From assembly GCA_018712865.1 (NCBI GenBank), contig DVGH01000013.1:1-51314 (forward strand): DNA of 51,314 nt. Direction: 5' to 3'. Made by a program: the position numbers and the translations under genes. The DNA is from Scatavimonas merdipullorum. Lineage in GTDB: Bacteria; Bacillota; Clostridia; Oscillospirales; Acutalibacteraceae. The notes below the pieces were generated by a model. It was not told the DNA's origin. It saw only the letters and a program-made list of their open reading frames with translations, and searched no databases. Positions within the stretch are counted from its first letter, which is position 1. Every line of letters begins with the position of its first letter. Positions 16,823 to 24,830 of this stretch are shown piece by piece.

Positions 16823-16870
16823 GAAATTGAAAATATATGATTTGTTTTTTCATGCGAAAGGATGGGTATT

Positions 16871-17824
16871 ATGCTAATCAGGGCGATTCGTTCGATACTG
16901 CGAGCCTTTATGCCTTCGGGTGTGGATATACAGAAAATGCATAAGCTGTATTGCTCGTTTGAACAGACGGATGCTTCGTTGTCCTCCAAACAGGTTTTGT
17001 GCGAAGTATGGGGGCAAAGAGTTGTAAGCGACGGGCGGAACGTTCAAGTCCATGTATATACCCCTGTAAAGCAAAAAGGCAGAAAAATTCTTTTGTTTTT
17101 TCATAGCAGCCGGTGGACGGAGGAAAGTGCAGAGGCTTATCGCTTTATGTGCGCAAATTTGGCGGTTTATAATTTTTGCAGGGTATTTTCGGTGGAATAC
17201 AGCCCAACGCCGGAAAATCCTTTTCCAAAAGGATTGGACGACTGCTATGCAGCGGCGCGGGAGCTTTATGCACACGCCGAACAGTTGGGTGTGGATCCTG
17301 CAGATATTGCGTTAATTGGCGACAGCTTTGGCGGAAACCTGGCCGCGGCAGTGTCTCTGCGTGCGCAGGAGGAGGGACTTTTCTCAGTGCAAAAGCAGAT
17401 TTTATTATACCCTGTGACCAACAACGATCATACGGAAAACGCGCCGTTTTCTTCTGTTGTCGAAAATGGTACGGATTATATTCTGACTTCTGCGCAGATC
17501 TGTGAGGATATGGAACGTTATAAAAGAAGCGACCAAGACCTGCATAATCCTTACTTTGCGCCGTTGCTTGCAAAAAATTTAAAAAAACAGCCCAATACGC
17601 TGATTATAACAGCAGAATACGACCCTCTGCGCGACGAAGGGGAGGCGTATGGGCAACGCTTGGAAAAGGCAGGGACAAAGGTAACCGTGTTCCGTATGCC
17701 GGATGTATTACATGGCTTTTTTTCATTGGAGCCATTATATACGCATGTCAAGGTTGCATACGCTTTGATCCATGAGTTTTTGTATGAAAAGGATGAACCT
17801 GCACGTCGCCGGCTGTGGGCATGA
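16871..17824 (+). CDS. Alpha/beta hydrolase-3 family (HSL-type) esterase-like protein
   Basis: The protein resembles hormone-sensitive-lipase type carboxylesterases. The nucleophile is S152 in GDSFGG, the acid D251 in EYDPLRDEG, and the base H281 in LHGFF, all at normal spacing. The usual HGGG oxyanion-hole motif is replaced by HSSRW in ILLFFHSSRW (about 76-85), which could change activity or substrate. There is no signal peptide. AAAGGA sits eight bases before the second ATG, which I take as start (317 residues). It is a single-gene unit with its own promoter and terminator. Confidence 0.85.
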   Translation: MLIRAIRSILRAFMPSGVDIQKMHKLYCSFEQTDASLSSKQVLCEVWGQRVVSDGRNVQVHVYTPVKQKGRKILLFFHSSRWTEESAEAYRFMCANLAVYNFCRVFSVEYSPTPENPFPKGLDDCYAAARELYAHAEQLGVDPADIALIGDSFGGNLAAAVSLRAQEEGLFSVQKQILLYPVTNNDHTENAPFSSVVENGTDYILTSAQICEDMERYKRSDQDLHNPYFAPLLAKNLKKQPNTLIITAEYDPLRDEGEAYGQRLEKAGTKVTVFRMPDVLHGFFSLEPLYTHVKVAYALIHEFLYEKDEPARRRLWA

Positions 17825-17867
17825 TTATTTTGTGCCGGTAAGCGCAGGTGTGTTGGATGATGTATAA

Positions 17868-17907
17868 AAACAGCGCCGTATGGGGAGTTCATACGGCGCT
17901 GTTTTTT
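17868..17907 (+). terminator. Terminator after the hydrolase gene
   Basis: A 14-bp stem (ACAGCGCCGTAT core) with a 9-base loop is followed by a T tract. It isolates the hydrolase from the amino-sugar cluster. Confidence 0.88.
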
Positions 17908-17929
17908 ATGCGAAAAAGTTAAAATTGTA

Positions 17930-17958
17930 TTGTAAAAACACTATATATATGGTAAAAT
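17930..17958 (+). promoter_or_regulatory. Sigma-A promoter of the amino-sugar cluster
   Basis: TTGTAA and TAAAAT are spaced by 17 bp, with a TGG just upstream of the -10 (extended -10-like), about 45 bases before the first gene. Gene overlaps suggest that the whole cluster to about 23.86 kb or beyond is read from here. Confidence 0.65.
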
Positions 17959-18002
17959 AAACTGTATTTTGAGGGAATTACCGTATAAAAGGGAGAAGGA
18001 TT

Positions 18003-19169
18003 ATGATACCGTTTAACGTCCCGCCGTATGTGGGAACAGAACTTACGTATATGCAGCAGGCGCTTTCGAACCAAAAAATTTGTGGAGACGGTCCTTTTAC
18101 CCAAAAGGCGTCCAAGCTGTTGGGCCAATTGACCGGCGCAAATAAAATTTTGTTGACAACGTCGTGCACGCATGCGCTGGAAATGGCGGCGATCCTGCTG
18201 GATATCCGGCCGGGCGACGAGGTGATCATGCCTTCCTACACGTTTGTTACAACAGCCAATGCCTTTGTTCTGCGCGGCGCAAAGATTGTTTTTATCGATA
18301 TCCGCCCCGATACGATGAATATGGACGAAAGCCTGATCGAACAGGCAATTACAGAAAAAACCCGGGCGATCGTGCCGGTGCATTATGCGGGTGTTGCCTG
18401 TAATATGGACGTAATTTTGCAGATTGCGCAAAAGCACAATCTGCGGGTTGTGGAGGATGCAGCGCAGGGCGTAATGGCTTTTTATAAGGGACAGGCGCTG
18501 GGCACGTTGGGGAATGTGGGCTGCTTTAGCTTTCATGAAACAAAAAATTACAGCATGGGCGAAGGCGGCGCGGTGCTGCTTGGCGATGAAAGCCTGTATG
18601 AGCGTGCGGAAATCATCCGTGAAAAAGGGACAAACCGGAACCGTTTTTTGCGCGGCCAGGTCGATAAATATACATGGGTCGATATAGGCTCCTCTTATTT
18701 ACCAAGCGACTTAAATGCCGCGTTTTTGACGGCGCAGCTTGAACAGGCGGAGCAGATAAACCAGGACCGTTTAAAAAGCTGGTCGCTCTATTATGCGCAG
18801 CTAAAGCCTCTTTCAGACAGCGGTGCAATTCAATTGCCGTATATCCCGCAGGACTGTATGCATAATGCCCATATGTTTTATATCAAGGTCAAAGACCTTC
18901 AGGAACGTACACGGCTTACGGCGTATTTAAAAAGCAAGGGAGTTGCATGTGCGTTCCATTATGTACCTTTGCATACTTCGCCGGCCGGACAGCAGTACGG
19001 CCGCTTTTGCGGGGAAGACCGCTACACCACCAAAGAGAGTGAACGCCTGCTGCGTCTGCCCATGTATTATGGGCTAAAGGAAGATACAATTGCGTATGTT
19101 GCAGAGCATATCCATGCATTTTACAGGCAGGGTGGCACAGCGACGCCGGGAAGGGCGGCGGGCATATGA
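18003..19169 (+). CDS. wecE: dTDP-4-amino-4,6-dideoxygalactose transaminase (WecE/RffA-like)
   Basis: This PLP enzyme of the DegT/DnrJ/EryC1 family converts dTDP-4-dehydro-6-deoxyglucose plus glutamate to dTDP-4-amino-4,6-dideoxygalactose. The 388-residue protein is close to enterobacterial WecE over its length: MIPFNVPPYVGTELTYM at the start, CGDGPFT, PGDEVIMPSYTFVTTANAF, IVPVHYAGVACNMD and GEDRYTTKESERLLRLP. The PLP lysine is K181 in FHETKNY. The conserved RGQVDKYTWVDIGSSY loop is present. The substrate would be supplied by RmlA and RmlB at the end of the cluster. Its stop overlaps the next start (ATGA). GGGAGAAGG precedes its own ATG. Confidence 0.93.
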   Translation: MIPFNVPPYVGTELTYMQQALSNQKICGDGPFTQKASKLLGQLTGANKILLTTSCTHALEMAAILLDIRPGDEVIMPSYTFVTTANAFVLRGAKIVFIDIRPDTMNMDESLIEQAITEKTRAIVPVHYAGVACNMDVILQIAQKHNLRVVEDAAQGVMAFYKGQALGTLGNVGCFSFHETKNYSMGEGGAVLLGDESLYERAEIIREKGTNRNRFLRGQVDKYTWVDIGSSYLPSDLNAAFLTAQLEQAEQINQDRLKSWSLYYAQLKPLSDSGAIQLPYIPQDCMHNAHMFYIKVKDLQERTRLTAYLKSKGVACAFHYVPLHTSPAGQQYGRFCGEDRYTTKESERLLRLPMYYGLKEDTIAYVAEHIHAFYRQGGTATPGRAAGI

Positions 19170-20275
19170 AAAAGCTTGTCATTATCGGTGCAAACGATTT
19201 TCAAAACCGCCTGATTTTAAAAGCCAGGGAGTTGGGGTTTGAAACGCATGTTTTTGCTTGGGAGGATGGAGCGGTCGGAAAAAAGACGGCAAATTTCTTT
19301 TATCCGATCAGCATTACCGAAAAGGAAGAGATTTTGCGCATCTGTAAAACAATACGCCCGTCCGGTGTTGCAACCATTGCTTCCGACCTTGCAGTTCCTA
19401 CGGTAAACTACGTGGCACAGGCGCTTTCTCTTAATGGGAACCCCTATGCCGTTTCCCTGAAATGCACCAATAAATTTGAAATGCGTCAAGCGTTTTTAAA
19501 CAATGAAATTCCTACGCCCAGGTTTATCAGGTCGGGGGCATCCGTTGATTTTTGTGCGCTTGCAGATTTTCGTTACCCGTTGATTGTCAAGCCAACCGAC
19601 CGCAGCGGCAGCAGGGGAATTTACAAAGTGCTTTCACCTGAAAATTTGCAGGCGGCGGTTGATCTGTCTATACAGAGCGCGTTTGAAAAACGGGTGATTA
19701 TCGAAGAGTTTATTGAAGGGCAAGAATACAGCTGTGAATGCATTTCCTATCATGGAGCCCATACCTTTCTTGCCTTTACAAAAAAGTTTACAACCGGTGC
19801 GCCGCATTATATAGAAACAGGTCATAGACAGCCTTCAGACATACCGCAGAGAATACAACAGAAGGCCAAAGCGATTGTTTTTAAGGCTCTTGATGCGCTT
19901 GGGATACAAAACGGGGCGAGCCATAGCGAATTTAAAATTGACAAAGAGGGAAATATAGGGTTAATTGAAGTCGGTGCGCGTATGGGCGGCGATTGTATTG
20001 GGTCGGATCTGGTCTTTCTTTCCACAGGCTATGATTTTTTAAAAATGGTTATAGATGTTGCCTGCGGCAAAGCGCCTGATTTAAGGCCGACAGGCAAAAG
20101 CGCGGGCAAGGCGGAAATTCGTTTTCTCTTTTCAGAAGAAGATATCCGCGCGCTGGAAAAAATAAAAGCAGAGAATCCTGCATCCATTTACCGGATCAGC
20201 GCAATCGATTTATCTAATCTTGGCAAAACAAAGGACAGTGCGACAAGGCTGGGATATTATATTTTAGCAAATTAA
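19166..20275 (+). CDS. ATP-grasp ligase 1 of the amino-sugar cluster
   Basis: ATP-grasp enzymes join a carboxylate to an amine or other nucleophile through an acyl phosphate. The 369 residues contain an N-terminal Rossmann-like preATP domain (about 1-100), then an ATP-grasp domain. Visible elements are the nucleotide-binding Lys in PLIVKPTDRSGSRGIY (K142), EEFIEGQEYSCE (E180/E181) and the metal-binding IEVGARMGGD (E268, R272). It resembles carbamoyl-phosphate-synthase-like and amino-acid-ligase ATP-grasp proteins. The overlap with wecE suggests that it acylates the 4-amino group of the sugar, perhaps with an amino acid. This is inference from context; the acyl donor cannot be read from sequence. 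Confidence 0.85.
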   Translation: MKKLVIIGANDFQNRLILKARELGFETHVFAWEDGAVGKKTANFFYPISITEKEEILRICKTIRPSGVATIASDLAVPTVNYVAQALSLNGNPYAVSLKCTNKFEMRQAFLNNEIPTPRFIRSGASVDFCALADFRYPLIVKPTDRSGSRGIYKVLSPENLQAAVDLSIQSAFEKRVIIEEFIEGQEYSCECISYHGAHTFLAFTKKFTTGAPHYIETGHRQPSDIPQRIQQKAKAIVFKALDALGIQNGASHSEFKIDKEGNIGLIEVGARMGGDCIGSDLVFLSTGYDFLKMVIDVACGKAPDLRPTGKSAGKAEIRFLFSEEDIRALEKIKAENPASIYRISAIDLSNLGKTKDSATRLGYYILAN

Positions 20276-20299
20276 AAATAAACGCGGGGGATTGTATTT

Positions 20300-21490
20300 A
20301 TGGGAAAGAAACTTATGATCTTAGGTGCCGGCAGAGGGCAGGTTGGACTGATCCAAACTGCAAAGAGACTGGGATATACCACAGTTGTTACAAGTATTGC
20401 GGGCAATTACCCGGGGTTTGCATATGCCGACGAGGTTTGCTATGCAGATATTTCCGACCCGCAGCAGGTGTCGCAGGCGGCCATGCAGCATGGCGTTTCG
20501 GGTATAGCAACCGCTTGTCTTGACACAGGTGTTCCGGCGCTCGGCTACGCGTGCGAGCAAAACCATTTGACCGGCTTGTCTGAACGGTCTGCTAAATTGT
20601 GTGGGGATAAGCTGCTGATGAAAACTGCGTTTATGGAAAAAGGTGTCAATACAGCGCGGTTTAAGAAGGTATCGTCCTTAGAAGACGTGGAACATGTTTT
20701 AGAAACCCTGAATCTTCCCTTAATTGTTAAAGCCGTGGACTTACAGGGCAGCAGAGGGATTTTTATAGCAAGGACCAGAGAGGAACTTTTTGGTGGCTAT
20801 GAAAAGGCTATGCGTGAAACAAACAAGGATTTTTGTATTATTGAAGAGTTTATAGAAGGGTATGAGTTTGGCGCACAGGCATTTGTTGTGGACCGCAAGG
20901 TTTTATTTATTTTGCCGTGCGGCGATGAAACGTATATGGCGGGCACCGCCATCCCCGTAGGACACTATGCGCCTTTACAATTGGAAGAAGACGTTTTACA
21001 GCAAGTGTATCAACAGGTTTCCCTGGCTATAAGCGCAGTTGAACTGAATGATTGCGCTGTGAATATCGATATGATCTTAAAAGACGGAAAGGTATATATG
21101 ATTGAGCTTACTGGCAGAATTGGCGCCAACTGTTTGCCGGAGCTTACGTCTATCTATTATGGCGTTGATATTTATAAAATGATTATTGCTACGGCGATGG
21201 GGGAGAATCCCGAAGCATATTTTCATACAACAAAAAAGAAGCCTACCCCTTGTTATGCAAAAATGCTGTTATCTGAAAAAAGCGGGACCATTAAGAAGAT
21301 TATCAATCAAAACGGTGACCACAGCGATATTGTCGAAATTACTTTTTTTGTGCACGAAGGCGACCGAATCAACCGTTTTTCAAATTCGCGCGATTGCCTG
21401 GGGCAGGTCATTGTAAAAGGGGACACGTTAGAGGAATGTGAAAAGTTGATCGAAGAAGTTGTTTCAAATATTGAATTTGTGTTGGAGTAA
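20300..21490 (+). CDS. ATP-grasp ligase 2 of the amino-sugar cluster
   Basis: A second, divergent ATP-grasp enzyme of 396 residues with the same plan: a preATP domain starting KKLMILGAGRGQVGLI, then PLIVKAVDLQGSRGIF (K144), IIEEFIEGYEFGAQ (E182/E183) and a metal site IELTGRIGAN (E269, R273). The C-terminal 100 residues contain the strand-rich KMLLSEKSGTIKKI and VHEGDRI segments also seen in carbamoyl-phosphate-synthase-like ligases. Two ligases in tandem suggest either two successive acylations, a short peptide on the sugar, or separate preparation of the acyl group. It is followed three bases later by the acyltransferase gene. GGGGG lies about 10 bases before the ATG. Confidence 0.85.
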   Translation: MGKKLMILGAGRGQVGLIQTAKRLGYTTVVTSIAGNYPGFAYADEVCYADISDPQQVSQAAMQHGVSGIATACLDTGVPALGYACEQNHLTGLSERSAKLCGDKLLMKTAFMEKGVNTARFKKVSSLEDVEHVLETLNLPLIVKAVDLQGSRGIFIARTREELFGGYEKAMRETNKDFCIIEEFIEGYEFGAQAFVVDRKVLFILPCGDETYMAGTAIPVGHYAPLQLEEDVLQQVYQQVSLAISAVELNDCAVNIDMILKDGKVYMIELTGRIGANCLPELTSIYYGVDIYKMIIATAMGENPEAYFHTTKKKPTPCYAKMLLSEKSGTIKKIINQNGDHSDIVEITFFVHEGDRINRFSNSRDCLGQVIVKGDTLEECEKLIEEVVSNIEFVLE

Positions 21491-21493
21491 TCA

Positions 21494-22231
21494 ATGGATA
21501 CAAAAAAGGTTTTTATTCACAATACGTCCATAGTGTTGGATAGCTGTTGTGAAGATAACGTAAAAATATATCAAAACTGCAATGTACAGCGTTGCCGTTT
21601 GGGTATACATACCAGTATTGGCGATTTTTCAAGGATTGACGATTCCAGCTTTTCAGAGCATGTTGCAATCCAAAGAAACGCAATGATTTATTCTTCCTGT
21701 ATAGGAAGATACACTTATACAGGAAGAAATTTTACGGCCTGGCACTGCACAGTGGGCGCTTTTTGTTCTGTTTCCTGGAATGTGAGCATTGGGGGAGCCA
21801 ACCATGACTATACAAAAACGACAACGCACGCTTTTCTTTATTCGCCTGATTTTGGGATGCTCCCGGAAGGCCATGCGCCTGGCTATAATCGGTTTGACGC
21901 AAAGTGTGTGATAGGGAACGACGTTTGGATCGCAGCCAATGCCTGCATCTGCAGAGGTGTTACGGTAGGCGACGGCGCGGTCATTGCCGCCGGCGCAGTC
22001 GTTACGAAAGATGTGGCTCCATATACCATTGTTGCCGGGGTCCCTGCAAAGCCTATCAAGAAAAGGTTTTCAGAGGATATTATTGCTGTTTTACAAAAAA
22101 GTAAGTGGTGGGATTACCCGGAGCAGGTTATAAAAGAACATTTTGATTTGTTTAACTGTACACCTGATATGTGCACCGCCCAAAAAATACTACAGCTTCG
22201 TGAAAAATTTGATCCGGAGATGATAAAATGA
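21494..22231 (+). CDS. CatB-related hexapeptide acyltransferase
   Basis: A left-handed beta-helix acyltransferase of the xenobiotic/CatB-like type (245 residues), normally acetyl-CoA dependent and trimeric. Hexapeptide-repeat turns run through the protein, and H104 in SIGGANHDYTK is the likely catalytic histidine. The loop around HAFLYSPDFGML and the closing VIGNDVWIAANACICRGVTVGDGAVIAAGAVVTK coils are typical. The C-terminus has the usual WWDYPEQVIKEH helix. In this setting it probably O- or N-acetylates the sugar or its acyl substituent. The stop overlaps the glycosyltransferase start by four bases. Confidence 0.88.
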   Translation: MDTKKVFIHNTSIVLDSCCEDNVKIYQNCNVQRCRLGIHTSIGDFSRIDDSSFSEHVAIQRNAMIYSSCIGRYTYTGRNFTAWHCTVGAFCSVSWNVSIGGANHDYTKTTTHAFLYSPDFGMLPEGHAPGYNRFDAKCVIGNDVWIAANACICRGVTVGDGAVIAAGAVVTKDVAPYTIVAGVPAKPIKKRFSEDIIAVLQKSKWWDYPEQVIKEHFDLFNCTPDMCTAQKILQLREKFDPEMIK

Positions 22232-23181
22232 TAATTTCCATAGCCATACCCTGCTACAATTCGTCCAAAACGCTCAGGCAGGTTGTGAATGAAATAAAGT
22301 CGGTTATCCAGACAAGGGAAAATACTGACTATCAGATTATTCTCGTCAATGATACTTCCCCTGATAATACATTTGAGGTCATAACGCAATTGTGCAGTGA
22401 AGACAGCAAAATTATTGGGGTGGATTTGTCCAAAAACTATGGGCAGGCATCTGCACAAATGGCTGCTGTCAGGTATATAAAAGGGGATGTGGCCGTTTTT
22501 ATGGACGATGACGGGCAACATCCTCCTGCAGAGTTATTTAAACTGGTGGATAAAATTTCAGATGGTTATGATGTGGTCTATGCGCAGTTTATTTCCAAAA
22601 AGCATTCTTTGTTTAAAAGGGTGAGCAGTAACATCAATTCGAAAATATTGGAGTTTACAAACAGAAAGCCAAAGGGCATACAGCTGTCAAGCTATTTTGC
22701 CTTAAGCAAGTTTGCCGTGCGGGCGCTTAAAAATTACAAAAGCCCTTTTCCGTCGCTGGGTGGTTATTTACTGCAGGTCACAAGAAGAATCACAAATGTT
22801 CAAGTGGAACACAGGGCAAGGATCTGCGGGCGCAGCAATTACAGCTTTAAAAAATTGCTTAAGCTTTGGCTGCAGGGATTTACCAATTTTTCTATTGCAC
22901 CCCTGCGCTTTGCGTCCATTGTTGGTTCGTTGTGCGCTGCGGTAGGCATTATTGCCGGGATTGTTCTGGTTATAAGAAAGCTGATTTTCCCCAACATTGC
23001 AGTAGGGTATACCTCCATTGTTTCAGTCCTCCTGTTTATAGGCGGGCTTATTATGCTTATGCTGGGCATACTTGGGGAATACCTTGGGAGAATTTACATA
23101 TTGTTGAGCAATATGCCGCAGTATGAAGTCAGAAATGCATTAAATTATACAGAAAAGAATGAGGATATCGATGAGTCATAA
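22228..23181 (+). CDS. Polyprenyl-phosphate glycosyltransferase (GT2, ArnC/GtrB-like)
   Basis: The 317-residue protein has a cytoplasmic GT2 domain (about 1-225) with ISIAIPCYNSSKTL, a VNDTSPDNT strand, and the metal-binding MDDDGQHPP motif (D93-D95). Two C-terminal membrane segments (about 230-255 and 265-290) follow. This plan matches DPM1, GtrB and ArnC, which load a sugar from a nucleotide onto polyprenyl phosphate at the inner membrane face. The modified dTDP-amino sugar is the likely donor and undecaprenyl phosphate the acceptor. The next gene starts inside its 3' end. Confidence 0.9.
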   Translation: MIISIAIPCYNSSKTLRQVVNEIKSVIQTRENTDYQIILVNDTSPDNTFEVITQLCSEDSKIIGVDLSKNYGQASAQMAAVRYIKGDVAVFMDDDGQHPPAELFKLVDKISDGYDVVYAQFISKKHSLFKRVSSNINSKILEFTNRKPKGIQLSSYFALSKFAVRALKNYKSPFPSLGGYLLQVTRRITNVQVEHRARICGRSNYSFKKLLKLWLQGFTNFSIAPLRFASIVGSLCAAVGIIAGIVLVIRKLIFPNIAVGYTSIVSVLLFIGGLIMLMLGILGEYLGRIYILLSNMPQYEVRNALNYTEKNEDIDES

Positions 23182-23521
23182 ACCAGAAGTAAAAGATTAC
23201 ATATTTTTGCATGCCATCCTGCTTCAATTTTCTTTGTGTGGACTTTTGTCAAAATTTGCCGCGTCCTATGATTTTTTATCGTTTGAATTTTGTCTCTTTT
23301 ACGGCCTGATGATTGTTAACCTGGGAATTTATGCAATCCTTTGGCAGCAGGTTTTAAAACGGATTCCTCTGACGACGGCGTTTTGTAACAAAGCGGTTAC
23401 GATCATATGGGGGATGCTGTGGGGCTTTTTTATTTTTCATGAGCAAATTACTGTTAATATGATGATTGGTGCCGTTATAGTTCTGGCCGGCGTTTGTTTG
23501 GTGGTGACGGCCAATGAATGA
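23171..23521 (+). CDS. Small EamA/SMR-like membrane protein, ArnE-like subunit
   Basis: A four-helix protein of 116 residues of the small multidrug resistance/EamA fold. I take the second in-frame ATG, six bases after GAGG; the first ATG would add four residues. It starts inside the glycosyltransferase frame and its stop overlaps the next gene by eight bases. Paired small proteins of this type (ArnE/ArnF) flip undecaprenyl-phosphate-linked aminoarabinose in Gram-negative bacteria. The same role here, flipping the loaded amino sugar outward, is inferred from the adjacent ArnC-like gene. Confidence 0.8.
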   Translation: MSHKPEVKDYIFLHAILLQFSLCGLLSKFAASYDFLSFEFCLFYGLMIVNLGIYAILWQQVLKRIPLTTAFCNKAVTIIWGMLWGFFIFHEQITVNMMIGAVIVLAGVCLVVTANE

Positions 23522-23858
23522 TTTATTGCTATATACGCTTTTGTATCTTTCAGGCGTATTTATTTCGTCTGTTTCACAGATTATCCTTAAAAAAAGTGCG
23601 GGAATTCATTACCAAAACCGGATTAGGGAGTATTTAAACCTGCGCGTAATCCTTGCGTATACGATCTTTTTTCTGGCAACCCTATGTACTGTTTTTGCAT
23701 ATAAATATGTGCCGCTTTCCATGGGACCAATTTTAGGCGCGACGGAGTATGTTTTTGTTGCCCTTTTAAGCTTTTTTATTTTAAAAGAAAAAATCAGCAA
23801 AAAAAAGCTGGCGGGTCTTCTTGTGATTATTGCGGGGGTTATAATATTTTCCCTTTAA
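23514..23858 (+). CDS. Small EamA/SMR-like membrane protein, ArnF-like subunit
   Basis: Second four-helix partner, 114 residues, with the typical SQIILKKSAG end of helix 1 and LSFFILKEKISKKKLAGLLVIIAGVIIF at the C-terminus. The tight overlap with the preceding gene suggests translational coupling and a heterodimer in which the two subunits take opposite membrane orientations, as is known for paired SMR proteins. A 96-base gap follows before rmlA, with an inverted repeat. Confidence 0.8.
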   Translation: MNDLLLYTLLYLSGVFISSVSQIILKKSAGIHYQNRIREYLNLRVILAYTIFFLATLCTVFAYKYVPLSMGPILGATEYVFVALLSFFILKEKISKKKLAGLLVIIAGVIIFSL

Positions 23859-23923
23859 AAGCTACAAAATAAGCATAAAAATACTGCAATGCGCAAAGCA
23901 GTTTTAAAATGATAAAAGATAGT

Positions 23924-23940
23924 TTGACAATGCTTGTCAA
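23924..23940 (+). promoter_or_regulatory. Perfect inverted repeat touching the rmlA ribosome site
   Basis: TTGACAA-TGC-TTGTCAA forms a 7-bp hairpin directly followed by AGGAGAGGGG. It could be an operator or an mRNA hairpin that affects rmlA translation. The TTGACA inside it looks like a -35 box but no -10 box follows at proper distance. Confidence 0.45.
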
Positions 23941-23954
23941 AGGAGAGGGGAAAC

Positions 23955-24830
23955 ATGAAAGGAATTATTCTTGCTGGCGGCAAGGGTACGCGTTTGTATC
24001 CAATGACACAGGTGGTGTCCAAACAGCTTCTGCCGATTTATGATAAGCCAATGATTTATTACCCGCTTTCTGTTTTGCTTTTGGCAGACATACGGGAGGT
24101 ACTGGTGATCTCTACCCCGGACGATCTTCCGCTTTATGAAAAGCTGTTGGGGGATGGCCGGCGCTTTGGCATATCGCTTTCCTATAAAGCGCAGGAAAAA
24201 CCGCAGGGATTGGCGCAGGCGTTTATTATAGGCGAAGATTTTATTAACGGGGACAGTGTATGCCTGATCCTGGGCGACAATATTTTCTATGGACAGGACT
24301 TTACGCGGGTGCTCAATGCGGCGAAAAAAAGAAAGGAAGGCGCCACGATTTTTGGATATCCCGTTAAGAACCCGTCTGCGTTTGGCGTTGTGGAGTTTGA
24401 TCAAAACCAACGTGTGGTTTCTATAGAGGAAAAACCGGAAAAACCAAAATCCAGTTACGCGGTACCCGGCCTGTATTTTTATGACAACAGCGTTGTGCAT
24501 ATAGCAAAAGACATACGTCCTTCCGCGCGCGGTGAGCTGGAAATTACGTCTGTAAACGAGCGCTACCTTGCAATGGGGCGGCTGCATGTTTCGCTGCTTG
24601 GGCGCGGGATGGCATGGCTGGATACAGGTACGCCTGAAGGCATGCTCAAGGCGGCGGAATACGTAGAAGCAGTCCAGTCCCGCCAGGGGTTTTACATATC
24701 CTGCCCAGAAGAAATTGCATGGCGGCGCGGCTTTATCAACACAAAGCAGCTTAAAGAAATTGGGCGGCAGCTGCAAATGACAGACTATGGCCGGTATCTT
24801 CTTTCCCTTGCAGAGGAGGCGGTAAAATGA
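23955..24830 (+). CDS. rmlA: Glucose-1-phosphate thymidylyltransferase
   Basis: RmlA makes dTDP-glucose from dTTP and glucose-1-phosphate, the first step to dTDP-deoxysugars. The 291-residue protein starts MKGIILAGGKGTRLYP, containing the nucleotidyltransferase signature GGKGTRL (8-14). KQLLPIYDKPMIYYPLS, LGDNIFYG, the EKP segment and GMAWLDTGTPEGML near 220 are also family-typical. The ATG is set by AGGAGAGGGG. Its stop overlaps the rmlB start. Only rmlA and rmlB are present; rmlC and rmlD are absent here, which fits a product other than dTDP-rhamnose. Confidence 0.96.
   Translation: MKGIILAGGKGTRLYPMTQVVSKQLLPIYDKPMIYYPLSVLLLADIREVLVISTPDDLPLYEKLLGDGRRFGISLSYKAQEKPQGLAQAFIIGEDFINGDSVCLILGDNIFYGQDFTRVLNAAKKRKEGATIFGYPVKNPSAFGVVEFDQNQRVVSIEEKPEKPKSSYAVPGLYFYDNSVVHIAKDIRPSARGELEITSVNERYLAMGRLHVSLLGRGMAWLDTGTPEGMLKAAEYVEAVQSRQGFYISCPEEIAWRRGFINTKQLKEIGRQLQMTDYGRYLLSLAEEAVK

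Noticed and set aside
23924..23929. TTGACA as a -35 box for rmlA
   Set aside because: The expected -10 position falls in the ribosome-binding and start-codon region, with no TATAAT-like sequence; it is better read as half of an inverted repeat.
23937..24776. A 279-codon open frame antisense to rmlA
   Set aside because: The forward-strand RmlA has all family motifs; the antisense frame is Arg/His/Phe-rich with no ribosome site or recognisable domain.
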